Assembly: GCA_016208205.1 (NCBI GenBank)
Contig: JACQYP010000107.1
Location: 1 to 11,127, forward strand
Direction: 5' to 3'
DNA from: Candidatus Desantisiibacteriota bacterium
GTDB lineage: Bacteria; UBA9089; CG2-30-40-21
DNA: 11,127 nucleotides
This document shows, piece by piece, positions 1-5,650 of this stretch; the stretch's first letter is position 1; every line of letters begins with the position of its first letter. The translations under genes were made by a program, and so were the position numbers. Under the pieces are notes generated by a model that was not told the origin of the DNA, made no database searches, and saw nothing but the letters and a program-made list of their open reading frames with translations.

Positions 1-44
1 AACTACTGTATTTTGCATGGGTTAGCATTCTTCTTGAGTTCTTT

Positions 45-81
45 CATTTTACATTTCTCATTTTACAGTAGCCATTTTACA
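45..81. repeat. Three CATTTTACA units with 14-bp period
   Basis: CATTTTACA occurs at 45-53, 59-67 and 73-81, exactly 14 bp apart, with different 5-bp spacers. The array lies downstream of the leftward promoter at 163-191, so it would be in the transcribed leader as TGTAAAATG. Its role is unknown; it could be a binding site array or simple repeat expansion. Confidence 0.55.
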
Positions 82-162
82 GTTCTTCGCCTTTATCCCC
101 TGTGATAGCCGAACACTTACAAAAAACTTGAACATCGAGTATAAGCAAAATAATACAAATAA

Positions 163-191
163 AGTATACCATATAGATAAAAAAATTGCAA
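163..191 (-). promoter_or_regulatory. Leftward sigma70-type promoter (box copy A)
   Basis: On the minus strand, TTGCAA (191-186) is followed after exactly 17 bp by TATACT (168-163). The -10 matches consensus at 5 of 6 bases. The box AATAAGAATTGC (222-211) lies 19 bp upstream of the -35. Transcription would start near 156 and leave the window to the left, so the target gene is not visible. Confidence 0.65.
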
Positions 192-210
192 GAGAAAATC
201 GTTAAAATTA

Positions 211-272
211 GCAATTCTTATTTTAAGTTTTTACCGCAGAGGACGCAGAGATCGCAGAGGAATAAGAGATGG
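211..272. repeat. CGCAGAG dispersed element, copy A
   Basis: The left end is GCAATTCTTATT (211-222). After a T-rich stretch come three 9-bp units ending in GCAGAG (ACCGCAGAG 233-241, GACGCAGAG 242-250, ATCGCAGAG 251-259). The right end is GAATAAGAGATGG, a decayed inverse of the left end. It aligns almost base for base over its whole length with the reverse complement of the element at 5495-5557, so this is a genuine dispersed repeat rather than chance low complexity. Confidence 0.75.
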
Positions 273-322
273 TTATCAGTAATCGGTTATCAGGTGAGCA
301 GTAAGACTGATTATCGATAACC
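271..322. repeat. Inverted repeat of GGTTATC type
   Basis: GGTTATCAGTAATCGG (271-286) matches the reverse complement of 307-322 at 13 of 16 positions, and GGTTATCAG recurs directly at 285-293. It could form a stem-loop. It sits right beside the CGCAGAG element, so the two may belong to one composite repeat. Confidence 0.5.
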
Positions 323-350
323 AAGCTTTGTGGCTTTGCGTGAGAAAAAG

Positions 351-365
351 GTAACTACTCAGGTT
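351..365 (+). repeat. GTAAYTACTCAGGT motif, copy 1
   Basis: GTAACTACTCAGGTT matches the motif that recurs at 5375-5390 (with one extra T), on the minus strand at 5440-5426, and on the minus strand at 8517-8504. Here no promoter is obvious immediately upstream, unlike the two minus-strand copies. Confidence 0.5.
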
Positions 366-469
366 GTCTCCCTCCTTCACGGTTGACAACTTACTCTCTT
401 AACCCTTGAACCATACCACTAATAACGGCAAGCAAATACTAAGAAAGATAGAAAAAGATAAAATAATAC

Positions 470-498
470 TTGACAAGCTCAAATTTATAGTGTATTGT
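470..498 (+). promoter_or_regulatory. Promoter of the PEP-CTERM gene
   Basis: TTGACA (470-475) and TATTGT (493-498) are separated by 17 bp. Transcription would start near 505, giving a leader of about 78 nt. This promoter lacks the AATRAGAATTGC box found at five other promoters in the window. Confidence 0.55.
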
Positions 499-582
499 AT
501 AAATGTAAATTGAAAATTATTCAGTTTCAAAAAACTGGTGCTGATAGATAGATATTTATACAAATTAAGGAGGTATCCAAAA

Positions 583-1260
583 ATGGTACACTTAAGTAAA
601 GGAACGCAAATTTTAGGAGGATGTTTTTTGTTTTTCTTGTTGTTGGCTGGTGTCGGTCAGGCAATACCCAGTCTTCAACTTTATATCCCGGGTTCTACAT
701 ATGACTCACTTACAGAGACATGGGTAACCCATGACTCTGATTTTGAGCTTCAGGTACTGGGAGCAACTTCACCTGATTCTGCTGAATATATCAAGGATGT
801 GAAGCTTTATGTTGCTATTAATGAGAGTGAAAATGGGTTAGCCGGTGCGTTCGTAAAGATTAATGGATCAGCTATAAGCTTTGATATTTATGGTGAGCCT
901 TTTACCGCAGGGCATGGTATCTATCCTACCTATTATAATGCTTACTCGTTGCCAGACCTTATGGTAAGTACTGCTGGGAAGACTGTTAATAACTATAATC
1001 CTGGTGAGAGCGGCAGCGATACTGGAGACATTCAGTATCTCCAGATAGAGTATGGTGGATATTCATCCATTCGTTTTGATGCAAGCGGTACGGTCGTAGA
1101 TTCCTGCGGTAAGACATGGGAGAGAACAGCACCATTCTCTCATGATGCAGAAGCCTCAGCCTCAAATCCAAATGCTGTTCCAGAACCAACAACCATGCTT
1201 CTTCTGGGAACAGGATTGTTGGGTATACTCAGGCTTAGGAAAAGAAATATAGCGTTGTAA
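583..1260 (+). CDS. PEP-CTERM surface protein, choice-of-anchor N-like
   Basis: This is an exported protein of 225 residues. It has an N-terminal signal peptide (about residues 1-27: basic MVHLSKG, a hydrophobic core, then GQA) and a C-terminal PEP-CTERM signal: VPEPTT at about 199-204, a hydrophobic segment, then the basic tail RLRKRN. In known systems exosortase (EpsH/XrtA) recognises this tripartite tail and the protein ends up outside the cell, often linked to exopolysaccharide. The mature part begins LQLYIPGSTYD and resembles what I recall as choice-of-anchor N proteins; that family name is tentative. I start at ATG 583 because AAGGAGGT lies at 567-574, 8 nt upstream. An in-frame GTG at 538 would put extra residues before the signal peptide. 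No exosortase gene is in the window. Confidence 0.88.
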   Translation: MVHLSKGTQILGGCFLFFLLLAGVGQAIPSLQLYIPGSTYDSLTETWVTHDSDFELQVLGATSPDSAEYIKDVKLYVAINESENGLAGAFVKINGSAISFDIYGEPFTAGHGIYPTYYNAYSLPDLMVSTAGKTVNNYNPGESGSDTGDIQYLQIEYGGYSSIRFDASGTVVDSCGKTWERTAPFSHDAEASASNPNAVPEPTTMLLLGTGLLGILRLRKRNIAL

Positions 1261-1318
1261 TAAATCAGGGATTAGTCGGATAGACATAACTCGTCGTTCA
1301 AATTTTTTAACATTACCG

Positions 1319-1440
1319 TATGGGGTGCAGGAAATGCACCTACTTGCTTGGTGTTTTTGGAAGGCGGCAGCTTACTTGCTGCCGCTTTTAACTAAGGGCA
1401 CAAGAGAAAAGCGAAAGCAAGTAAGCTTTCGCACTCCATA
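1319..1440. repeat. 122-bp repeat with inverted ends and internal hairpins
   Basis: TATGGGGTGC (1319-1328) and GCACTCCATA (1431-1440) are inverted copies with 9 of 10 matches. Inside are three hairpins: GGTGCA/TGCACC (1324-1329/1335-1340), GCGGCAGC/GCTGCCGC (1364-1371/1378-1385), and GCGAAAGC/GCTTTCGC (1411-1418/1425-1432). The last two have loops TTACTT and AAGTAA, which are reverse complements of each other. The architecture resembles REP/BIME-like or MITE-like elements. No target duplication is evident. Confidence 0.6.
1361..1389 (+). terminator. Rho-independent terminator after the PEP-CTERM gene
   Basis: An 8-bp GC-rich stem (GCGGCAGC/GCTGCCGC) with the 6-nt loop TTACTT is followed by TTTTA. 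Upstream AAG can extend the stem by pairing with the T run. It ends about 130 nt after the stop codon. The T tract is short, so efficiency may be moderate. Confidence 0.6.
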
Positions 1441-1564
1441 TCACCTATAGATCTGAGTCTGACCCATCTGCAGAAAAACCCCCTGTCAGTGGTAATCAAG
1501 CAATTAGTAACGGATCACCAATCGCCTTACCCTTCATCAATAGACTAATTCGTGGCTAAATTGA

Positions 1565-2062
1565 CTAATTGGTTGCATTCTTTACAGCCGATGAAAATTC
1601 AGGTGGCAGGAGAAGGCAGATAAGGTGAAGAAACGCCTTGAAGGCAGGGATAATGTTTGATGAGCCTATTAATTCTTTGCTTGCTCCTACTGGAAACTTG
1701 AGCAAAACAACAATAGCTACGCCAACCAATATCATTCCCCTGATAATCCCAAAGATTATCCCGCCAAGGTTATCTACCCAACCCAGCATGACGATTTTCA
1801 TTATCTTTTGAATTATTATCCCGCCAAAATTTATCAGAATATTTACCAGAACAGTGATAATCGCAAAGGCAACAGGCTTGGCTATCCCCGTCGGTATCCA
1901 TTGCTGAAGAAGAACAGCCCCATTTCCAAATGTTCTCCCGGCAACAACAACCCCAAGAATAATCCCTGCCAGAGCAAATATTTCCCGAGTCAGCCCCTTC
2001 ATCATACTGAGAATAATGCTTATTGCTATAACTGCAAGGAATAATATGTCGAGAATGTTCAT
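1565..2062 (-). CDS. cvpA: CvpA-family inner-membrane protein
   Basis: This 165-residue protein has about four hydrophobic segments (residues ~4-20, 28-46, 63-85 and 98-122). It begins MNILDILFLAVIAISI and carries the family-typical start KGLTREIF... after the first helix, and later W-x-D-N-x-x-G-x-I-F-G-x-I-R-G (about residues 95-109), which is characteristic of CvpA. The family is named for colicin V production in E. coli but is widespread and linked to envelope homeostasis. An AGGAG at 2076-2072 lies 9 nt upstream of the start. It is the last gene of the leftward run, 42 nt after the MNT antitoxin gene. Whether it belongs functionally with the toxin-antitoxin pair is unclear; cotranscription is an inference. 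Confidence 0.85.
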   Translation of the reverse strand: MNILDILFLAVIAISIILSMMKGLTREIFALAGIILGVVVAGRTFGNGAVLLQQWIPTGIAKPVAFAIITVLVNILINFGGIIIQKIMKIVMLGWVDNLGGIIFGIIRGMILVGVAIVVLLKFPVGASKELIGSSNIIPAFKAFLHLICLLLPPEFSSAVKNATN

Positions 2063-2104
2063 CTGTGAATACTCCTGTTTGTAACCCGTAGCTTGTGATT
2101 TTGT

Positions 2105-2419
2105 TCAATGCCTTGAACGGTTATAAATTACCTTGCTCACACGGTTGATATGTCCTTTAAGTTTTTCATGTGTAAGATGCGTATAGTCTACAATATCAAA
2201 AAAATAAGGCATCGGGCTTTCATCTTCAAGCAAGAAGTGCAGATGAGAAACAGTCGTAAAGGTAATACCCTGACCCCAGATGGCTAAATCTACATCAGAG
2301 CCGGGTTTATTATTCCCTTTTGCCCTTGAGCCAAAGATAGCGGCTTTTTCAATCTCCGGCAGCTTAATAAGAGCAGCTATGATATAATTAATATCTTCCT
2401 GCCTTAACCCGCAATTCAT
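2105..2419 (-). CDS. mntA: MNT-domain nucleotidyltransferase antitoxin (MntA/HI0073-like)
   Basis: This 104-residue minimal nucleotidyltransferase carries the signature GS-X10-DXD: G30-S31, then D42-V43-D44 in GSDVDLAIWG. A further acidic patch, FFDIVDY (D75, D78), fits the expected third catalytic acidic position. In studied HEPN-MNT pairs the MNT protein adds AMP to a tyrosine near the HEPN active site and so neutralises the RNase. The start codon overlaps the stop of the HEPN gene by 4 nt (ATGA), so the two are almost certainly translationally coupled. The length is near that of HI0073 (about 114 residues), and no catalytic residue appears lost. Confidence 0.88.
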   Translation of the reverse strand: MNCGLRQEDINYIIAALIKLPEIEKAAIFGSRAKGNNKPGSDVDLAIWGQGITFTTVSHLHFLLEDESPMPYFFDIVDYTHLTHEKLKGHINRVSKVIYNRSRH

Positions 2420-2814
2420 GATTCACTCGCAAGATGCTCAAAAAGCTCGCAAAGCATGTCATAATATTTCGTACGAATCATTAATTCCGCTTCTTCAGCA
2501 ACAGCTTCTTCATAGGTATGAGCCATCAGGTTTCTTTTTTCAAGGGCATCTATCCATATATATCCATCTGAAATTAGTTGAATCTGGAAAGCTGTCTGGA
2601 TAGCATTTCTTGGACTTTTAATCGTAAAGCCCTCCTCCTCCAGATAATCTTTTGCTGTTTTCCATGCAAGCTCAAAGGTATATTCAAAGCATTGAATCAG
2701 TCCTTGTTTTTCAAATTTGTTCAAGTGCGGCTTTTCAATAAATTCTTTCAACTGTCCCAATGCCTTGCTAAAGCTATCATACCGTTGCTTCCACCTTACA
2801 TCTTCTTTTTCCAT
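2416..2814 (-). CDS. hepT: HEPN-domain toxin (HepT/HI0074-like)
   Basis: This 132-residue alpha-helical protein belongs to the nucleotidyltransferase-substrate-binding family (HI0074 type). It has the HEPN RNase motif RX4HXY as R94-NLMA-H99-T-Y101. Arg and His are the predicted nuclease residues, and Y101 is the position AMPylated by MntA in characterised pairs. FELAWKTAKDYL at about 47-58 is also typical of the family. AAGGAAG at 2827-2821 gives a good ribosome binding site 6 nt before the start. It precedes the MNT gene, the order usual for HepT-MntA. It starts 64 nt after the stop of the FG-GAP gene, with a hairpin between, so it may be read through from that promoter or use one I could not identify. 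Confidence 0.88.
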   Translation of the reverse strand: MEKEDVRWKQRYDSFSKALGQLKEFIEKPHLNKFEKQGLIQCFEYTFELAWKTAKDYLEEEGFTIKSPRNAIQTAFQIQLISDGYIWIDALEKRNLMAHTYEEAVAEEAELMIRTKYYDMLCELFEHLASES

Positions 2815-2857
2815 TACTTACTTCCTTTTATGCCTCAGACACATGAATGCTCACTTT

Positions 2858-2877
2858 GGCAGACACATAGGTCTGCC
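2858..2877. repeat. Palindrome GGCAGAC-6-GTCTGCC abutting a stop codon
   Basis: A perfect 7-bp stem (2858-2864 with 2871-2877, loop ACATAG) begins 2 bp after the TAG stop of the FG-GAP gene. On the transcribed strand it reads GGGGCAGACCTATGTGTCTG then CC. It lacks a T tract, so it is not a classical terminator. It looks like a dispersed palindromic repeat placed at the gene end; it might protect the 3' end of the upstream message. Confidence 0.5.
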
Positions 2878-2878
2878 C

Positions 2879-5347
2879 CTACTTAATCACCGCAATCTTA
2901 CCCGTTTTCTGGTTACTGTTAGACTCATCCTCAACCAGGAAGATATAAACACCGCTGGCAACATGATCTTTATCATTATTAACTGCATCCCATATCAATT
3001 TGTTGTTCCCATCAGGCATTTGTTGCCCCTTCTCATACACCAGCTCACCGGCAATATTGTATATCTTGATGCAAATAGGATGATCGGGAAGATTTCCAAA
3101 GGTAAAGCCTGTATGCCCTTGTGCCAGCAATAATGGATTAGGATAGACCTTCATTTTATCCAGGTTCAAGTACAGTGGAGTCAGCACAAAGTTTATCCCC
3201 AGAAGCTTGCCGGCTAATGACGGTGCCCCCTTAATACCCTTTATTGTTGAAACCCTGGCTATCTTTGTGTCCATCATTGGTTTGTAATTGGTTGGCGGAA
3301 GAATGGCTACGGTGTATGTCCCTTGAGGCAGGCCATTAATCTCATAATCTCCATCAGGGGTAGTTGCAGCTGTGCCCTTTAACACCAACTCATTATTATC
3401 CAACACCTTATATGCCTTGATAGGCACATAAGCCATGATGAGTTTCTGGGTTTCTTCTGCATCCTTATACATCCCACCGCTTATCTGTCCACCGATAACA
3501 CTGAATGTGTTGCTCCTGCCCTCTTTACCGCTTGTTTGAGCAAGAATGCTTGTTTTTGGAGCAACTGCTGGGATTGACACGCTTCCAATGGCTATTCCAT
3601 TCTCAATCATCAGGGTAACGCTTCCCATTACACCAGCAGAATCAAACAAGACAACATTTCCAAATTGATCGTTTATAGAATTACCCAGGGCATCACAGGC
3701 AAGGATCTTAACCTCAAATGATTCCTCTACTATCTGATCTTGAATCGGTGCAATGGAAAGGTAGGCAAGGGCACCGGAATTAACCGCAATCATTCCGGTA
3801 GAGCCATAATGATCCTTTTTGTCTGCAATCACGATTGAACCTGTCCCAATCCTTTCGGCTCTAAATGTAGCCGTAGTTCCCAGGCTGTTTGACAGTGTAC
3901 CAATATCCCCATTTATCCCCCAGTTAGCCTGAACCTGTCCAAGCAGGTTATTGTCTGCATCATAACCTGCAGCACTTAAGACAACAATATCTCCGGCTGA
4001 CAAGGACATATTATTATTCATGCCTGTTACTGCTAAATGATGAAGCACACCGGGTGTAACAATAATATCGTCCAATTGGGCAACATGCCCCTTGTTGTCT
4101 CGAGCAATAATGCTCCCTGTGCCCGGTTTCCTCGGGTCAAAGGTAACCATTGGTGCTCGTATCCCTGACAGCGCGCCGATATTTCCACAAATCTCCCATC
4201 GAACAGGAACATTCTTGACAAAATTCCCTGCCTCATCATACCCTTTTGCCTCCAGAAACAGGGTATCATCGGTGCTTAAGATTATTTGTTTATCAGCAGG
4301 ATTAGCCACAATGGTTATCCGATGAATAGGTATTGGGAAGGCTTGCTCATTATTATAAAGCTTGAGAATCGGTACCCCTGTGGTATCCTCCCCGGCCAGA
4401 GCCAGATCAAGATCGCCATCATTATCATAATCAATCCAATTTACGCAACAGAAGATAACGCCGGGCAGGCTTTGAGTTGTGTCTACGGTAAAGGTGCCGG
4501 CTTCATTTTTATACAAGGTTGTGGTCCGGCTGCCGGACATGGTTTGTCCGGCAATAATCAGATCAAGGTTACCGTCATTATCATAATCCCCAAAAGCTAT
4601 GGAGGAATGAAAGACAGGGGTAAGTATTTGCTTCGTATCCTCTACAAACTTGCCTTTATCATTATTGTATACCTTTATGATCGCCCCATCAGGCAGCCAG
4701 CCGCCTACAACCAGGTCAAGGTCGCCATCATTATCGTAATCTCCCCAGGCAAGCGAGCCATAATAGGTGCTTATCAAGGTTTGAGAATCCTCAACAAACT
4801 CCCCATCCTTGGCCTTTCTATATATTTTGGTATATGGCTGCCAGTTAGTGCTTTCATCACACCCGGCCATGCAATAGGAATCCTGCGTTCCATCCTTATT
4901 ACTGTCTGCCCAGGCAACAGAGCCATAACGAACCTGAGGATGTTGCGAAGTATCCTCGATAAGAATACCGTCTACATTCAGATACACCTTTGAGACAGGC
5001 TGCCTGTCTGCATTATATCCGGCCACAGACAGATCTAATCTCCCATCACCATTAGAATCATTCCAGTTAATCTTTCCATAAGAGACACCGGCTATCTTTT
5101 GATTCATATCCTCTTGAAAGGTAGTAGTACTCCCCGGCTCATTCTTGTAAACCCTGGTTACCGGCTGCCCGGTTCTATCTAATCCGCATACAGCCAGATC
5201 AAGATCCCCATCCTTATCATAATCACCCCATGAAAGCGAAGCCTGGGTAATGCCAATCCATTGCTCCCCAGAATCAAGGAGTACCCCACAAAAAGCAGAG
5301 ATTGGCAACCCAAGGATAAGTAAGGTAACAAACATTAATCGAATCAT
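2879..5347 (-). CDS. Exported FG-GAP/Ig-like protein with FlgD-type C-terminus
   Basis: This exported protein has 822 residues. A signal peptide (MIRLMFVTLLILGLPISAFC) is followed by six FG-GAP/VCBS-type repeats at about 35-335. Each carries a Ca-binding-like D-x-D/N-x-D-G loop, such as DYDKDGDLDLAV, DSNGDGRLDLSV and DYDNDGNLDLII. Three Ig-like/invasin-type modules follow (about 341-430, 432-520, 522-620). A carboxypeptidase-regulatory-like beta domain (about 620-725) contains DGDYEINGLPQGTYTVAI. The C-terminal module (about 730-822) contains VYPNPL, IKIYNIAGELVYE, WDA and ASGVYIF, and ends TGKIAVIK, as in FlgD Ig-like/T9SS-type modules. A surface or secreted adhesive role is likely; the ligand is unknown. 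I start at 5347: AAGGAGGG (5362-5355) lies 7 nt upstream, and it overlaps the alternative ATG at 5365, which would add six charged residues before the signal peptide. Confidence 0.85.
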   Translation of the reverse strand: MIRLMFVTLLILGLPISAFCGVLLDSGEQWIGITQASLSWGDYDKDGDLDLAVCGLDRTGQPVTRVYKNEPGSTTTFQEDMNQKIAGVSYGKINWNDSNGDGRLDLSVAGYNADRQPVSKVYLNVDGILIEDTSQHPQVRYGSVAWADSNKDGTQDSYCMAGCDESTNWQPYTKIYRKAKDGEFVEDSQTLISTYYGSLAWGDYDNDGDLDLVVGGWLPDGAIIKVYNNDKGKFVEDTKQILTPVFHSSIAFGDYDNDGNLDLIIAGQTMSGSRTTTLYKNEAGTFTVDTTQSLPGVIFCCVNWIDYDNDGDLDLALAGEDTTGVPILKLYNNEQAFPIPIHRITIVANPADKQIILSTDDTLFLEAKGYDEAGNFVKNVPVRWEICGNIGALSGIRAPMVTFDPRKPGTGSIIARDNKGHVAQLDDIIVTPGVLHHLAVTGMNNNMSLSAGDIVVLSAAGYDADNNLLGQVQANWGINGDIGTLSNSLGTTATFRAERIGTGSIVIADKKDHYGSTGMIAVNSGALAYLSIAPIQDQIVEESFEVKILACDALGNSINDQFGNVVLFDSAGVMGSVTLMIENGIAIGSVSIPAVAPKTSILAQTSGKEGRSNTFSVIGGQISGGMYKDAEETQKLIMAYVPIKAYKVLDNNELVLKGTAATTPDGDYEINGLPQGTYTVAILPPTNYKPMMDTKIARVSTIKGIKGAPSLAGKLLGINFVLTPLYLNLDKMKVYPNPLLLAQGHTGFTFGNLPDHPICIKIYNIAGELVYEKGQQMPDGNNKLIWDAVNNDKDHVASGVYIFLVEDESNSNQKTGKIAVIK

Positions 5348-5374
5348 TTTGATTCCCTCCTTCATATAATAAAT

Positions 5375-5440
5375 GTAACTACTTCAGGTTATCTGGCACG
5401 GTTCATGATTTGCTCTCCAATCTTGAACCTGAGTAATTAC
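5375..5440 (-). promoter_or_regulatory. Long stem-loop at the predicted 5' end of the FG-GAP mRNA
   Basis: Minus-strand 5440-5426 (GTAATTACTCAGGTT) pairs with 5390-5375 (AACCTGAAGTAGTTAC): 15 pairs including one G-U and a single bulged A, around a 35-nt loop. The predicted transcription start (about 5440) coincides with the first stem base. This would place a stable hairpin at the extreme 5' end, as in long-lived mRNAs, or form a switchable leader. The ribosome binding site at 5362-5355 is 12 nt beyond the stem and remains free. Confidence 0.55.
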
Positions 5441-5446
5441 GGTAAT

Positions 5447-5475
5447 AGTTTAGCATATTATGTCCTTTGCGTCAA
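5447..5475 (-). promoter_or_regulatory. Promoter of the FG-GAP gene (box copy E)
   Basis: On the minus strand TTGACG (5475-5470) and TAAACT (5452-5447) are separated by 17 bp. The box AATAAGAATTGC (5506-5495) ends 19 bp upstream of the -35. The start would be near 5440, giving a leader of about 93 nt. Confidence 0.65.
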
Positions 5476-5494
5476 TCCTTTTTTTGTAACTTCA

Positions 5495-5557
5495 GCAATT
5501 CTTATTCCCTCTGCAAACTCTGAGTGCTCTGCGGTAAAAAGTCAAAATGAGAATTGC
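5495..5557. repeat. 63-bp CGCAGAG element with inverted ends, in a divergent promoter region
   Basis: GCAATTCTTATT (5495-5506) and AATGAGAATTGC (5546-5557) are inverted ends with one mismatch. The core, read on the minus strand, is three 9-bp units: ACCGCAGAG (5535-5527), CACTCAGAG (5526-5518) and TTTGCAGAG (5517-5509). It aligns with copy A (211-272) over about 57 bp. Each end faces a promoter of the divergent FG-GAP and argJ genes. Confidence 0.8.
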
Positions 5558-5577
5558 CGGGGAACCAACAAAAAAGA

Positions 5578-5606
5578 TTGACAATGTCTATCAGCTTTGG
5601 TATAAT
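5578..5606 (+). promoter_or_regulatory. Promoter of argJ-ilvE (box copy B)
   Basis: Perfect consensus hexamers TTGACA (5578-5583) and TATAAT (5601-5606) are separated by 17 bp. The box AATGAGAATTGC (5546-5557) ends 20 bp upstream of the -35. The start is expected near 5613, about 38 nt before the argJ ATG. No arginine operator (ARG box) is obvious to me. Confidence 0.8.
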
Positions 5607-5650
5607 ATAGAGGTTCAACTATTAAACAACTCAAAAGGAATCAAGATACA

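Larger units (their letters stand above)
1..469. other. Non-coding leader region rich in short dispersed repeats
   Basis: I find no convincing gene here. The region holds three CATTTTACA units near the edge, a leftward promoter, a CGCAGAG-type element, an inverted GGTTATC repeat, and one copy of the GTAAYTACTCAGGT motif, each listed separately. The leftward promoter presumably drives a gene or RNA beyond the left edge. A 25-codon leftward reading frame (135 to 58) has no ribosome binding site and was not accepted. Confidence 0.6.
1261..1564. other. Intergenic region between convergent genes
   Basis: This 304-nt gap lies between the ends of the PEP-CTERM gene and the leftward cvpA gene. It contains the inverted-end repeat and terminator described separately. 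From 1441 to 1564 I see no gene and no clear rho-independent terminator for the leftward operon. Confidence 0.5.

Noticed and set aside
58..135. 25-codon leftward frame in the leader of promoter A
   Set aside because: No ribosome binding site, and its end lies in the CATTTTACA repeat array.
233..259. CRISPR-like short repeats (GCAGAG units)
   Set aside because: The period is only 9 bp with no spacers of CRISPR length and no cas genes; it belongs to a dispersed element.
538..582. Upstream GTG start for the PEP-CTERM gene
   Set aside because: It adds 15 residues with basic charges before the signal peptide and has no ribosome binding site; AAGGAGGT fits ATG 583.
4286..4993. 235-codon rightward frame inside the FG-GAP gene
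   Set aside because: It is the antisense of the repeated DxDxDG coding region; its regular isoleucine-rich pattern mirrors those repeats.
5348..5365. Upstream ATG for the FG-GAP protein
   Set aside because: The AAGGAGGG that fits ATG 5347 overlaps this codon; the longer form only adds six residues before the signal peptide.
5394..5416. TGGCAC...TTGCT resembling a sigma54 promoter
   Set aside because: The spacing between the two elements is 10 bp rather than about 5, so it does not fit -24/-12.
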